A stretch of DNA of 64,000 bases from the NCBI RefSeq assembly GCF_040802235.1, contig NC_133161.1, positions 45,745,001-45,809,000 of the forward strand, given 5' to 3'. This DNA is from Manis javanica. Its lineage: Eukaryota > Chordata > Mammalia > Pholidota > Manidae. This document shows positions 23,969 to 35,927 of the stretch, in pieces. A model generated the notes under the pieces. That model had not been told where the DNA came from. It made no database searches and saw nothing but the letters and a program-made list of their open reading frames with translations. The position numbers and the translations under genes are program-made. The first letter of the stretch is position 1; every line of letters starts with the position of its first letter.

Positions 23969-24787
23969 TGTGTTTTTTATTACACAGCAGTAATATAAAT
24001 TCTTTCAGATTCCCAGATCCACTTCCAATGTATGTCTGTGTGTATGGAAGGGAACACACAACACCAAGCGATTCTCGAAAAACTAGTAAGATGTGCAAGA
24101 ACTCAACTCAATTTTGATGATGTCTGCCTGGAGACAACATCAGATTTCCCAGGTTAAGGGCTCTGTCCTATAAGACTGCCCTCTACTCCCAACTCCAGAC
24201 ACCAGTTGTAAGCCCTAGGCTGTTACCTGTGCTTCTGACTAACTGGCTATAGATTGGAGGTTCCCATAACCTCCCCCTTAGGTTCGATTAATTTGCTGGA
24301 GCAGCTCACAGAATTCAGGAAAACACTTACATTTACCAGCTTAATAAAGGATACTGTAAAGAATACAGGTTACAGCCAGATGAAGAGATACATAGGACAA
24401 AGTCGCAAATGAAGGAACTTCTATCCTCATGGAACTTGGAGCCTGACTTGGTGTCACATGGAAGCTTTCTGGTGCCCAAGTGTGGAAGCTCTCTCCAGCA
24501 CAGAAGAAGGATGCATGAGAGAGAGATGCTGTTCTCATGTTTTTTTGTGAGGGCTTCATTGCATAGTCATGATTGGTTAAATTATTGGGCATTGGCTTAT
24601 TCAACCTCTAAGCCCCACCCTTGGGTGGGGGCCAAAATTCTCTCATTAACATGAAAAGACAACACTTCACCTTTAAGGCTCTGAAGTATTTTCAGAAACT
24701 GTGGATGAAGACCAAATATACCTGGGAAATAGTTACTTGGTCAACTGAGTGACCAAATGTGTATTTCTTATGGCTCATTATATCTCA
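23969..24787 (-). repeat. ERV 5' LTR of the minus-strand provirus
   Basis: 819 bp partner of 16007-16868. On the minus strand it runs TG...CA with the tRNA-Leu-like primer-binding site directly downstream. Flanking bases GGGTA (left of the provirus) and GGGAT (right) may be a decayed target duplication but do not match exactly. Confidence 0.85.
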
Positions 24788-24930
24788 GGGATCAGGCAAG
24801 GGCAGAAGGAAGGAGCTGATTTAGGAGGCTGTTACAGGCATTCAGTGAGAAACAACAGCGACTTGGATCAGGGTGGTAGCGGTGGAGTTCATGAAAGTGG
24901 TAAGTTTGTGAATATATTCTGAAGTAAAGA
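24788..24930 (+). repeat. Older interspersed repeat, right half
   Basis: ggcaagggcagaaggaagga, then aggaggctgttacaggcatt and ttggatcagggtggtagcgg continue the repeat cut at 16,006. This supports insertion of the provirus into it. Family not named. Confidence 0.5.
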
Positions 24931-26235
24931 CAATAAACTTTGTTGATATTCTGCTGGCGGTGTGTAAGATAAATGGAGGAGTCAAGGATGACAGTGTTAG
25001 CCTAATCCTTCATGTTGCATGAACTAGAAACACTGGATAGTGCTTTTAAAAATAAGTATAGGGATACAATCAGCACATTCTGTCATTATTCAATATTAAG
25101 AAACATTTCCAAGTCAACACATTGTGAGCTATTTCCAAATCAGTAAATATAAAAACAATCATTTTAATGATTGAATAATATCAATTATGTGGCAGTAGTG
25201 TGAATGATTCAACAAATCCACTATGACAGGCATTATATTATTTTTCAGTTTTTCTGAAATGGTGAATTTTGGAACAAATTGAGTGATCTGATAGCCTTCA
25301 TCAACAGTTAATAATCAGGTGAATTTACACTTCTGCTCATTTCCTGTAGCTAGTCTATTTTGAACACCTAAATATTTATGTTCAAAACCCTACTTTTTTC
25401 TCATTATATTTAAAATAATGTATATATTATATATTACATTGCTTACACACACACACATATATATGTAAAGTAATATAGCCTATTTTTAAAAATAAATGTA
25501 ACAGAATTTTGTATTAGACTTTACTCCTTGTCACCAAGTTTCAGCCAAGGCCTCAAATACTGAGAACAATAGATGATAGCCCAACTGTGCACAGAATGCT
25601 AAGAGAGTATGAAAGCAATGTTTTTGATCCTTAGTTTACAACCCACCTTGAGGGTATATATAAGGGGAAATAGAGGAGTGAGCCAGAACCTTGACAGGAT
25701 TTCTTTTTAGAGAGAGAATTTTCTAAGTACTGTGGCAGTGCTCTTTGATGAAGAGAAGCCAAAGCTTGGGGGGTTTCACAGAACCCTTGTGAGAGTTTGA
25801 TGTGTGTCCTCTAGAGTTTGGAGACTTGGAGAAAGATACCTGATTCATGTTAAAGGTAAATGGAGTGGGCTGTGTTGGGAATGAGCTGCTCTCCACCAAT
25901 GGCATAGAAGAGGTACAGCATTACTGAGGGTTGAGTGGGACCCCAGGATGGCTTAGACGTTCAAAGGACCCAACCTGGGTTGGGTGATTTGAACACAGAC
26001 AGAAGTCGGGGCTGGTCCTTTGGAAGGTTAGTGGCCATCATATTGGACAGCACAGCTCGAGTCAAAAAACAGTGCTAGGATAATTTGTTACTTATATGGA
26101 AAAAAAAATTCCTAACTTGCACCATAATTCCAGACGTTACTGTGAAAAGTGTAACTTGGATATTTTTACATAAAATAAAATATCTGTATGTTTTGGACGT
26201 TAGGATGAATTTTGTAAATAAGTTATATATAAAAC
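24931..26235. other. Intergenic, no gene recognised
   Basis: AT-rich unique-looking sequence with a short (CA)n(TA)n run at 25445-25464. No exon, RNA gene or nameable repeat seen. Confidence 0.4.
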
Positions 26236-26239
26236 ACAA

Positions 26240-27050
26240 ACTATAAGGGAAAAGATTGTTCAATTATACTGGGAGAAGAGATATATATGGAACACATGAC
26301 TGATAAGGAAATAGTTTGTAATTCGTAAAGAACTTCAACAAATCAATTGACGTAGAGAAAGAACTCAGTAAAGAAATTGTAAAAATTATGAATGACCAGT
26401 TCATAAAAGAGACAATTAAATGGCCATGAACACATAATGGTAATCAAGGAAATACAAGTTAAAACAAAAAGATATGATATTATTACACCAATAGATTAGC
26501 AAAAACATTTGTTAGGTAATGACAAGTGTTGACAAAGATATGCAGAAACAGGAACTTTCAAACACTGCTGATTAGAGTGCCAATTGGTAGCCACTTTGGA
26601 AACTATCTAGCAAAGCTGATGGTGTGTGTTGTTCATGATAAGGCAATTCCACTTCTAGCATGTGCAGACTTTAACATGTTCATGGAAATGCTGTTTTCTA
26701 CTGAAAAGAAGTAAACAATCTAAATATCTGCCACTGGTTGAAGTGACAAATAACTTAATATATAATTTTTCAGAACAGTTAAAATGAAGTTAAAATGGAT
26801 GAGGTTCTATATGTGTCCATATGGACACCTTTCAAAAATACTATATCCAGAAAAATTAAGTTGATAGTGATAATGTAGAGTATGATACATTTTTATGAAA
26901 CATGGTATATATTGAACATATATAGTGCTCATATATAGAGCATAAAAAGTGAGAAGAAATGTGGAAAGAAGAAAGGAGGGTGGGGTCAAGGCCTTTAACT
27001 TATTCTGAATTTTTAAATTGTTTTGATGTAATGTAAATATGACAGAACAG
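26240..27050 (+). repeat. Old LINE-1/HAL1-like 3' fragment
   Basis: Diverged L1-type order: tggccatgaacacataatgg, caaggaaatacaagttaaaa, ttggtagccactttggaaac, aaggcaattccacttctagc, then a 3' UTR-like tail. Extent approximate. Confidence 0.65.
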
Positions 27051-27854
27051 TTTAAAGAGCTGAGTGGTGGAGTCATAGGTATACTCATCAGGGTCCTTGG
27101 CTGTGGGCAAGAGATCACATGCTAACTGGTTTAAGCAGAAGGGATCTGTTACAGGGCACTGGGGAGCTTACTCAATCTTAGGGTTCATCTGGAGCTGCTG
27201 ACAGATAGCATTTGGTGCCAGAGTGGATGTGATTGCCCGCGGAGAAAGTAGGGCGAGCCCCAGCGGTGGAGGGCGAGTCAGAGGGTGGGGTCCCAGCAGC
27301 CAAGGAAAAGAGGGGTTTAAGAAGAAAGGAGTGGTGCACTGGGCCGGCAAGTGAGAAGCCCAGCAAGCAGAAGCTGTGGGGAGCCGGGCGGGGCTCCGGG
27401 GAGAGCACTTGGGGAGCAGGAGGCAGAAGCTGGAGTGGGTGTGGTGGCGTGTGACAGCCCCTGCCCACCTGCTCCCACGCCACCCAGCCTCCGCGATAAC
27501 GCCATGAGGTTGGTGGGTCGAGAAGGGAGGCAGGCATTAATTTTCACTTTTCAAAGGAGAGAAACTTGAAGCTCAGAAATGTTAAAAGCCTTGAGCTGTG
27601 ACCAAGCCAGGTCGCGTGTCTGAGAACCTGGTGCTTTTGTAGGGCTACCTGCTGCCTTTGCACCAAATCACATCCTGGGACAGGTATGGCTGGGGTTCAA
27701 GAACTCACCAGGCAGTAAACTTCTGAAATTACCATAACTCTCTAATTTGCTAGGCAGCAGTAAGTCAGGATGCCTTATAACTGTGAAGGAAGGACACTAA
27801 TGTTCTAAGCATTCTCCTAAGTTTCCCTATGCTGCTGAGTTTTTAGACAAGCAT
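27051..27854. other. Intergenic, partly GC-rich, no gene recognised
   Basis: A GC-rich stretch at 27,230-27,490 yields overlapping open frames on both strands, none resembling a protein I know. CpG density is modest. Confidence 0.4.
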
Positions 27855-28090
27855 TTGCATGCTTACTCTGTGTCCCAAATACTACGCGGAGCAGAGCACA
27901 ACATGTAGATTGTCTTAAGCCTTACACTAACTTCGTGGAATAGGTACTGATATTAGTTCAACTGAGGCTTAAGAAGTAATTTTTTCTAACTTACACTTTC
28001 AGGAAAATGCTAGAACCCAGATTCAAACAAGGAGATTGTTGGCACTCAGCTCCTGACTTCCTCATGATCACACTGCCCTGGATCCTTCAG
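27855..28090 (-). repeat. MIR SINE, diverged, minus orientation
   Basis: cttactctgtgtcccaaata, cttaagccttacactaactt, ggaataggtactgatattag, then cagattcaaacaaggagatt. Confidence 0.65.
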
Positions 28091-28409
28091 AGAAAGCCAC
28101 CGCTTGCTGTGTGACCTGCAGCTGAATTAGAGATGTAGATCTTCAGATTCTCCAAACTGAATTATTTTGAGGCTTCATTATTCCTACAAAATAGGAGGAC
28201 AAAGACTACGGTGAAGCTAAAGTGAGTTACAGATAACTAGTTCCAAGGAAGCTTGAGTAACTGCAGGCTTTCAGTCCTGGGTAGAACTCCACATGGTGGA
28301 CAAGAGACAGTATGCTTTTTCAGATTCTCCTTCTTCTAGAACCTCCCCCTCCTCCACAGCACCAAAATATTACACAACATTGGAGTATATGTAGGATTAT
28401 ACCATTACT

Positions 28410-28720
28410 TTAGGAAAGGTTTGAGTACCTATTGTATGCTAGGCACAGTGCCAGCTAGGGACTGGGGTGGAGCTGTCAACAGAGCAGACCAGATTCCTGC
28501 CCGCATGAAGCTTACAGTTTAGACAATATTATATTAAAGATAGAGTTGGTTCTGTGATTGTGGGAGAAAGGCCCATGGGGACCTTGGTCTGAGGTTCTGT
28601 GCAGCCTCTGAGAGTTTGAACCGCAGCGGCCACCTACTGTGTTCTCTGCCTGGGGAAGCCAAGGAACGTCTCATCAGGGAGGCAAACCTTGAGTTGAGAC
28701 TTGCGGGATGAGCAGGAGTG
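28410..28720 (+). repeat. L2 LINE 3' region
   Basis: ttgtatgctaggcacagtgc, ttcctgcccgcatgaagctt and acttgcgggatgagcaggag match typical L2 phrases in order. Extent approximate. Confidence 0.65.
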
Positions 28721-29159
28721 TGCCCGACCCCCCATGGTCCCATGGTTCTTGCTCTCAAGGAGTTCGTACTTCCGTGGGAGCCAGATGTATACATAATCGC
28801 GGTACTTGTGGTAACTCCTGGCTTACAAGTATGTACACGCTGCAGTAGGAAGGCAGGGAAGGAGGTCCTTGAGTATGATAACATCTTTTCAACTCAGAAA
28901 AGAAAAATGACACTGGTTTATTTGCAAAGCATCTAACTAAGCAAACTCCTCCAAGGCACAGGGTCTATCTAACATGGGGCCTTGCATGTAACAAAATAAA
29001 TCTATGTGGAACGAAGAAATGGACTGAAACATTGTGAAACAAATCTGAAAGCAGGGGAAAGAGTCTTTCTGAACATACACATGAGACCCTCTATGTTTTC
29101 TTACATTAAAACCCATCTCACTTGCCCTTGCCTGTCTTTCCCTCTCTGGAATGTTGGTG

Positions 29160-30100
29160 CTTCCGAGAACTCTGACTCGGGGCTCTCCTGCATTTCTCTG
29201 ATCTCTGTCCCTGGGTACTCTTAGTCAATCCCATGGTTTCAGTTTTTACCTCTGGTAGGTCACTTCCGAATCTGTATCTTCAGGTTGGTCTGTTAATGCA
29301 ATTACTCATGAAACATCTCCGCTTGGAAACTTAACACATATTTTCAATTCATCATGTCCAAATGGACCTCATCATCTTTTACTTTTTCCATCCCTCCTCA
29401 AGAATGCTTAGCTGCTTTTTTTGTGTTTATTTCAGTAAATATCCAATTGTCCCATTAACCAACCTGGGAGTCATCCTTGACTTTTTAATCTAGAACCAAA
29501 GTTTTTCCAACTTTGCCTCCTAAATATAAGTCAGTGCTGTCTGTTGATCTCTGCCTGGCTACCGCCTGATCCAGGCGACATCACCTCAGTGTGTGAGAAT
29601 GTGAACACCTAACCGACTCCCTGCCTGTACTCCAACTACCTTCATACCCACATGTTCTCTGAAGCACTCACAGTCTCGTACATCTTTTAAGAAATGCAGG
29701 CTAGATTGTGTCATCGTTTCCTTAAAACCCATTCATGCTAAATGCAGGGTGCTGTTCTGGATTGTATCCCAGAACTGAAAAAGATATTAGTGGCAAACCC
29801 ATGAAACCTAAAGTTCTGATTAATGTACCATGGTTATATAAGATGTTAACATTAGGGGAAAGTGGGTGAGGAGTACATGGAAATTCTCTGGAGCATCTTT
29901 GCAACTTTTCTATAAATATAAAACTATTTCAAAATGGAGTTTATTTAAAAAAATGAGTGGCACTCATTCCCCTGATGTTAGAGTCCAAAATCCTTAACAT
30001 GGCCAGCGTTCTCTCTCCAGCCAGACTAAATTTAATTCTTTCCACGAGGTAAGCTTCTTCCTTGCCTCTAAGTACTCCCAGTGTCTGTTCCATTGATAAA
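29160..30100 (+). repeat. Ancient dispersed repeat interrupted by an L1 3' end
   Basis: aacctgggagtcatccttga and gagtccaaaatccttaacat are phrases of a common old mammalian repeat I cannot name. They are separated by an L1M-like 3' terminus at about 29,780-29,955 (tatataagatgttaacatta, actatttcaaaatgg). Confidence 0.5.
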
Positions 30101-30799
30101 TTCTTGATAACTATTTGTTGAAGATTAATGAACATTACATTTTTAAAATCAAAACACCGACTATAAATTTGGGGATTGATAGGTCCTGGGAATTTGTAAG
30201 TGAACTGGGTTGGATTTTCATAGGAATCAGGACAGGCCCAGGCAGTACTTTAACTATTTGGTATGTTGCTTTCTTATGCTCTCCTTGTCGTCCCTCCACC
30301 TGCCCTTCCAGGCTGTAGTCCTGGGCATTCTGCACCAGCCTCCCTCCCAGCTGTGGAGACCAGGTGCCCATTTATGTGAAAGGAGAAAGAAAAGGGGTCT
30401 CCTCCTGTGCTCACAACTGTCTTCTCCCACTCACCCTGCCTCTGTCCCACTCCTGCAATCCAATTAATCATGGGGTTTCTGGAAACAATGCTGCTTCCTT
30501 TCAGGCCTTACTATTAGAGTTATTCCAATGGCAGGCATTTCAAGCCAGGTAAGAGGAGCCATATCAGGCTACCAGATGGTGGGGGAGCAGGCATGGGTGA
30601 GCAGGCTTCAGACTAATGCAAGGTCGGGGGGATCAAGTGTTGGGATCACATTTGAGAAAAGGAGTCAAGTGAAACTCACTACGCATTACAGAGTGCTGTT
30701 ACAATAGCCCTTATTATTCCCTGGACTTGGATTTAACCTGGGACAAACCCATTTCTTCTCATGAATCTTCCTTCCCACCCCCATGGCATATCCTTTCCC

Positions 30800-30990
30800 T
30801 TTCTAAGTCATCACTCTTAAAATAATAATGATAATAAGAAATAACTGCTTGGATCATCATTTCATCAAAGATAATCATGATCAGAATATTTTCTCCAGTT
30901 TTCAGATGAGCAAACTCATTCCCAACGGTCAATACAGCTGATAACAGGCAGATCTGGGATTTGACTTGAGTCTTTCTGGCTCTGAAGCAC
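30800..30990 (-). repeat. MIR SINE, diverged, minus orientation
   Basis: ttctccagttttcagatgag, acaggcagatctgggatttg and ctttctggctctgaagcaca follow reversed MIR order. Confidence 0.5.
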
Positions 30991-32536
30991 ATAAATGCAA
31001 CGGGTCTCATAGAATGTGAAGGTGGAGCATTAGAATCCTAATCTCAAGCGGGCTCTGCAGGAGGAAGCTGGAGGGGGGTGTGGAGAAGCAGATGGGGACT
31101 TGGTGGGATGTTTCTGGTTTCTTCACTGTGTTTTGGTGATGACAGAAACCTTATTGCCCAAATCCATCTGGGAACAACATTTTGAATATCCCCGCCCTCC
31201 ACTCCCCACCACCAAATTCCTTCACCTATTCCAATATGATAGACAGAGGAATTTAATACATTTAATGCTTTTTCTTCCATTTACACTATCATAAATTACA
31301 AAGTATGATTCACTTCACAAAATAAAACCATTTCCAGATAATTTTTTGACAGTATCAAGAAGTACATAAGCTACAACAAACCCATCTGTACAGTTGGGAG
31401 GAATGCTAACAGCAGAACCGTTTTGACCCGTGTGTGTCAGTGGAGTCCATCGAGTGGCCTTCGGAACTTTCTGGGACAGCAACTGCACTGTCCTCTTCCT
31501 TTCTGCCCACTTACCACACAGTCATTCTCTTCCAGTCACTCCAACACAAGACTAGTGAAAAATTACATGAATCATTCAGACAATCAGAGGAAAAGACATC
31601 ATAGGTGGATTTAAGAAGAAAAATCTAGATTTACAGTGTTTGATGTTTTAAATAGTTTATCTATGTTACAAAATATAGAAATCTTGGTGTGAAAAGCTCA
31701 TGCTAAGATAAACATAACCAATAAAATGGAACTATGGCAATAAAATCATATTAAATTATTATCCATACAGAGATGCTTTTATCAAGGAGGAACAAATATT
31801 TGTAAAAACTAATCTTGGTCATTCTTTCTTTTAAAAGCAGGCTTGTTTGTGAAACAAAAATGGAAAAAAAATCAACAATTATTCTGCAGATTCATTTTTC
31901 CTAAATACAAAAATGTGGCAAAAATACAACTTGTGGGTGGGTTCAGAGTTCCTACCTCAAAGGCAAAGAGGAAAAGTGCCAACTTTTTACATGGCCCAGG
32001 TACAAGTATTTCCAAATCATTTTCTGAAAAACAATCACATTCTACACATTCTGGGATATACACACATGATATGGAAAGACTATGACCATAATTCCAAAAC
32101 ATAACTTGGGATTTCAAAACTTTTTATGGAAAGAAAATTTGTGGATATTTCAGACCATTCTACAATTGCTATAAACATATACTGTATGACAGCCAAATGC
32201 CAGTGCTTAACAGCAAAAACTATCCAAAGCAGGGACCCAGGTAGTAGGTGACATTTCATCGCAAAGCACTGATAAGGACAGAGGCATGTCAAGATAATAC
32301 TGCATTCATGGTCAACTTTTTCAGGGGTCACAGCAAGAAGGCAGGACAAGGACACAGGGAGATAATCAATGCACTGCATTGAGTTCTATTTGCTAAAATA
32401 AAGGAACATTCTTGCAGCTAAAATAAAATACATTTTACAATATAAGTTCCATTTAACATTTAACATAGAGAATTGTCTTTTTTTGTAAGTGGAAAATGTA
32501 GAACTATATTAAGTACCTCTATGGATTAAGTTCCCT

Positions 32537-32877
32537 TTTATTACTGATAAGACTGAAGTTTAAAGGTCTACATTGTTTTTTTAATAAGTTAAAGATTTAT
32601 TCATCACTCTTTCAACAAAACAGACACACACGGGAGGCACGGCAGAGCCCCAACGCTCCAGTTTTCAGATGAGCCTTTCTCACTCTCTCATCCTTGCTCT
32701 TCTCACATGAAGGAGGCCAGTGTCTACGAGACACAGTAGTGCACTTGGCGATCCGCAGCGGTCCAGGAAATTCTGTCACTTGCTTGGAAAACACGTCAAG
32801 TGTAAGAAATGTTTTTATTCCTTTAGCCTTATCAATGTAGATGGGACTGGGGCCATTCAGCTCATTTTCCTGGTGGA
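32537..32877 (-). other. CHN2: CHN2 3' UTR (minimum extent)
   Basis: Sequence after the CHN2 stop on the minus strand. AATAAA signals on the minus strand lie at 32814-32819 (only about 60 bases after the stop), 32596-32601 and 32537-32542; the last two are the better candidates. The true UTR may extend further into the AT-rich, repeat-poor sequence down to about 31.3 kb. A 60-codon open frame here (32612-32794) is not a gene. Confidence 0.6.
32596..32601 (-). terminator. Candidate CHN2 polyadenylation signal AATAAA
   Basis: TTTATT on the plus strand, about 280 bases after the stop. Another AATAAA at 32537-32542 follows 59 bases later, so the pair may give alternative ends. Confidence 0.45.
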
Positions 32878-33049
32878 TTAAAACAAAACATCTTCATTTT
32901 CTATTAAAATCTGCACAATCAGCTTTTGGTACCGCATGTCATGGAGGGTGGTGAGGGTGCTGTCCTCAGGGGACCTCATCAGGGTGGGCCCAAACACGAT
33001 CCCCAGATTTTCAGCATTCATGAAATTGTCCTTTTCATTCATAGTCACC
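32878..33049 (-). CDS. CHN2: CHN2 terminal coding exon: C-terminal end of RhoGAP domain
   Basis: Coding part of the last beta-chimaerin exon: one base completing a Lys codon, 56 codons and TAA at 32878-32880. It starts after the acceptor tttttcag at 33050. Translation [20 protein letters not shown] begins it and IENEDVLF ends it; the VLF ending distinguishes CHN2 from CHN1. The Asn in [11 protein letters not shown] is the conserved RhoGAP Asn near the GTPase switch regions. The family role is stimulation of GTP hydrolysis by Rac, downstream of diacylglycerol signals at the membrane. The reading frame joins the exon at 35822-35927. Confidence 0.97.
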
Positions 33050-34769
33050 CTGAAAAACAAACATATATGCAGAGACATTAGATAGACCTGTAGAGAATTT
33101 ACATACTGCTTATGTACAGATGCCCCCCAAGAACTTCTCTGGTTTGGGAAATTGCAAAGGAAAATGGAGAACAAGAACTGCAGAAAATTATTTTTAAAAA
33201 TGTAATTTTCTGATTTTTTTTTTTCTCTTTGCAGATTGTTGACATTGCCTTCAGCCAGAAGTGAATTACTAAGTGAATCTGGTACAGACACAATGTTTAA
33301 AATTAGAATGTCAGCCCTTCCTAATTAAATGTGGAAATGTCACTTAGAGACTATTGGCTTGAAGGGGCAGCAGATTGTTAGCTGGCCCATAATACATACA
33401 GATTTCAGTCTAGGCTGCATGGAAGTCCTTTTTCCCTCTTGTTGCTTCCCTACTGGTCTGTATGCTGGGAAGCAGAGAAGCGGAGGCACATTCCCTATCT
33501 GCTGGCAGGGCTAGAACCAGAGGAGAAAGGCTACTTGTAGGATGGGGGTACCATGAGTTTGGGAATAGCCAGATCAGTATCACATGGGGCAGGGGAATGG
33601 CTGGAATGCGGCCAAATGGGAAAGCAGTTGGACATTATTTCTAGTTCCCACACGATGAAGTCTGCAGCAATTATTGTTGGAATTGAAAATGATCATTTCA
33701 ACATCCAGATAAGAACAGCAAAGCCCTTAAGAATGAAATTCAAATTCCAAAGTGGGCTTAATAACGTCCTAGTGGAATAAAATGACAACTCCCCAGATTC
33801 TTGCTTTAAGGAATTTAGGTTTTAGGATGTTCATAACAGATCCAAAAGGGAGTAGGTTCTCCAAAGAAGAGCAAAATGTGATAAAACATCTTTAGGTTTT
33901 ACACAGAAGGCCATCCCTTTGTGTCTGTTTTCTCAGAGGTAGATTAAGATTAGCCATTTAGCATTATTTTAGGAAGGTTGATACAGCTTGCATTATTTTC
34001 ATTTTGTAAAGCTAAGAAACAGGTAGGAAAGAGGACATTCTTTGCTATCAAATTGCTCATATCTCCCCATTAAGTCAGGCACCACATGTGGCCAATCAAG
34101 ATGGCTAGCAAAGCCTCCATGCTAAAATACTAACTTACTGGTATTTAAGATTCACCTGGGATATGTCAGCACTTTCTGATAATTATACTTTGCCTTCCAA
34201 ACTATAACAGTTGGAAATTTAAAGAAATAATTTATACCTAATTAAAAGCCAGGCTGACATTTTCTATTTCTTATTCAAAAATTACTTGTACTCTTGAATT
34301 CAATAAATTAATCAAAATGGGAATCTTCTGAACTAAATGTTACACTTCTGATCACTTTGAATATGATCAACAATTTCTACATGTTTAATAGGTAGAAAAA
34401 TAAAAACCTCAACACATGTGTTTATACAGTATTCTCAACTTCCTTTCACTTAGTGAATGGATCTGTAAATTGGTCAATATAGACAATTTTTGGTTCATTT
34501 TATCGAAGAATGGGCTGCTGCCATGTACTGTCCAAAGACAGGGAGGAAGGCACACGGAAGTGCCCTGATCCCTCCAATATCTCAAAGACCAACTCACGGG
34601 CCTCACTATATGTGTATGATGAAGGAAAGACATCCACAGTTTAGGTAGAAAAATCTGGAATCAGAGGAAATTCCAGAGTCTTGTAAACACTCTCATCTGT
34701 CTCACATGCTCTCACACAGATAACCCAGTGGGGAGCCCTCTGTGTCATGCACCCTCTTAGATGGCACCC

Positions 34770-35315
34770 TGTAATCCCTGCCTCCTAGAATTCATACCCT
34801 TGTGTAGTTCCTTGCTCTAGAGTATGGGCTGAACCTAGTGAATTGCTTCTAAGAAATAGCATGTAGCAAAAGCAATGTAATATCACTTCTGAGATTAGGT
34901 TACAGAATGACTATGACTTTCATCTATGGGTGCTCTTGCTTGCTTGCTCTGAGGGAAGCCAGCTATCATTTTTTGAGGGGCCTATGGGGAGACCTACGTG
35001 GCTGGGAACTGAGGGTGGCCTCCAGAGAACAGTTAGCAAGAAAGTGAGGCCTCCAGTCCTACAGCCTCTGAGGAACTGAATCTTGCCAGCACTCATGTGA
35101 GTGAGCTCGGAAGTGGACGCTCCCCCAGTTGAGCCTTTGAATGAGACTGCAGCTCAGCTGTCAGTTTGACTGCAACCTCATTATAGACCTTGACCCAGAG
35201 ACACCCAGATAAGCTACACCTGGGTTCTGGATTAAAGAGACAATGAGGTAATCTTTGTTGTTTTAAGCCACAAGATTTGGGACAATTTGTTGCTTGGTGA
35301 TGGAGAACTAACACA
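34770..35315 (+). repeat. MaLR-type LTR (MLT1-like)
   Basis: Starts near cctgcctcctagaattcata and ends tgttttaagccacaagattt...gagaactaacaca, the usual MLT1/MST order. It lies in the last CHN2 intron, antisense to the gene. Confidence 0.65.
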
Positions 35316-35469
35316 TCAAGAAAAACAAGAAATCAGGGTGCGAATGTGCTTGCTCAAAATGAAGGCAGGCTCAAGAGTCTGGGACTGGAGGGGGTCCAAG
35401 GAGGAAGAACAGAACAAAGTACAAGGTTTATACAGGAAGAAGATACAGAATATGGAGGCAGTGTAGACA

Positions 35470-35600
35470 AATGGTTTAGACAAAGTGTGGCTCTGGCTCA
35501 GACTGCCTGGGTTTCAACCTTGGCTTCACTTCACCTCTTCCCATCAGCTACTCCACCTCCCTAAGCCTCAGCAGCCCATTCTTTAACATGAGGCCCCTAC
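35470..35600 (+). repeat. MIR SINE, plus orientation
   Basis: ggcagtgtagacaaatggtt, cagactgcctgggtttcaac and cacctccctaagcctcagca are the MIR tRNA-related and core parts. It ends about 220 bases from a CHN2 exon. Confidence 0.75.
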
Positions 35601-35821
35601 GGGCACCCAGGCCACAAGAGAAAGCATGTGTGTGGTGTTCTGGTACCGACGCTGTAGCACTCATGAATGGGGTTGGCCTGGAGAAGGCAGCACGGTTCAC
35701 TTTAAAGGACTTTCTGTCCTCTCCGCGGGCTGGGGATGAAGGCTGTGTGAGCTTTCCCTGAGGCATTAGCTGTCCCAGGGCAGACAAGGCTTGCCAAGAT
35801 GCCAAGGAGGTGCCAGCCTAC

Positions 35822-35927
35822 TTCTTGAGGTGAATCATCAGGTATCGGAGGGTCTCGTAATGGGCAGGAGGCAGCATCATCAGCACATCGTGGACAGCTT
35901 CCAGCCGCTCATCTGCACCGGTGATTT
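35822..35927 (-). CDS. CHN2: CHN2 exon, RhoGAP domain
   Basis: 106 bp between acceptor cttgcag (35928) and donor GAA|GTAGGC (35821). It encodes the tail of a split Lys, then [20 protein letters not shown] followed by [14 protein letters not shown] and two bases of the next Lys. This is the helix containing the conserved LPxxHxxTLxxLxxHL signature of RhoGAP domains. Phase runs 1 to 2. Read without splicing, the frame meets TAG at the donor. ITGAD differs from the ISNAD I remember in human CHN2, a small change in a loop. Confidence 0.96.

Noticed and set aside
28410-28530. Possible tRNA- or snoRNA-like segment near ggcacagtgccagctaggga
   Set aside because: The order of phrases fits an L2 3' end; there is no cloverleaf or box C/D pair.
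32612-32794. 60-codon minus-strand frame after the CHN2 stop
   Set aside because: Lies in the 3' UTR, out of any splice context, with no recognisable homology.
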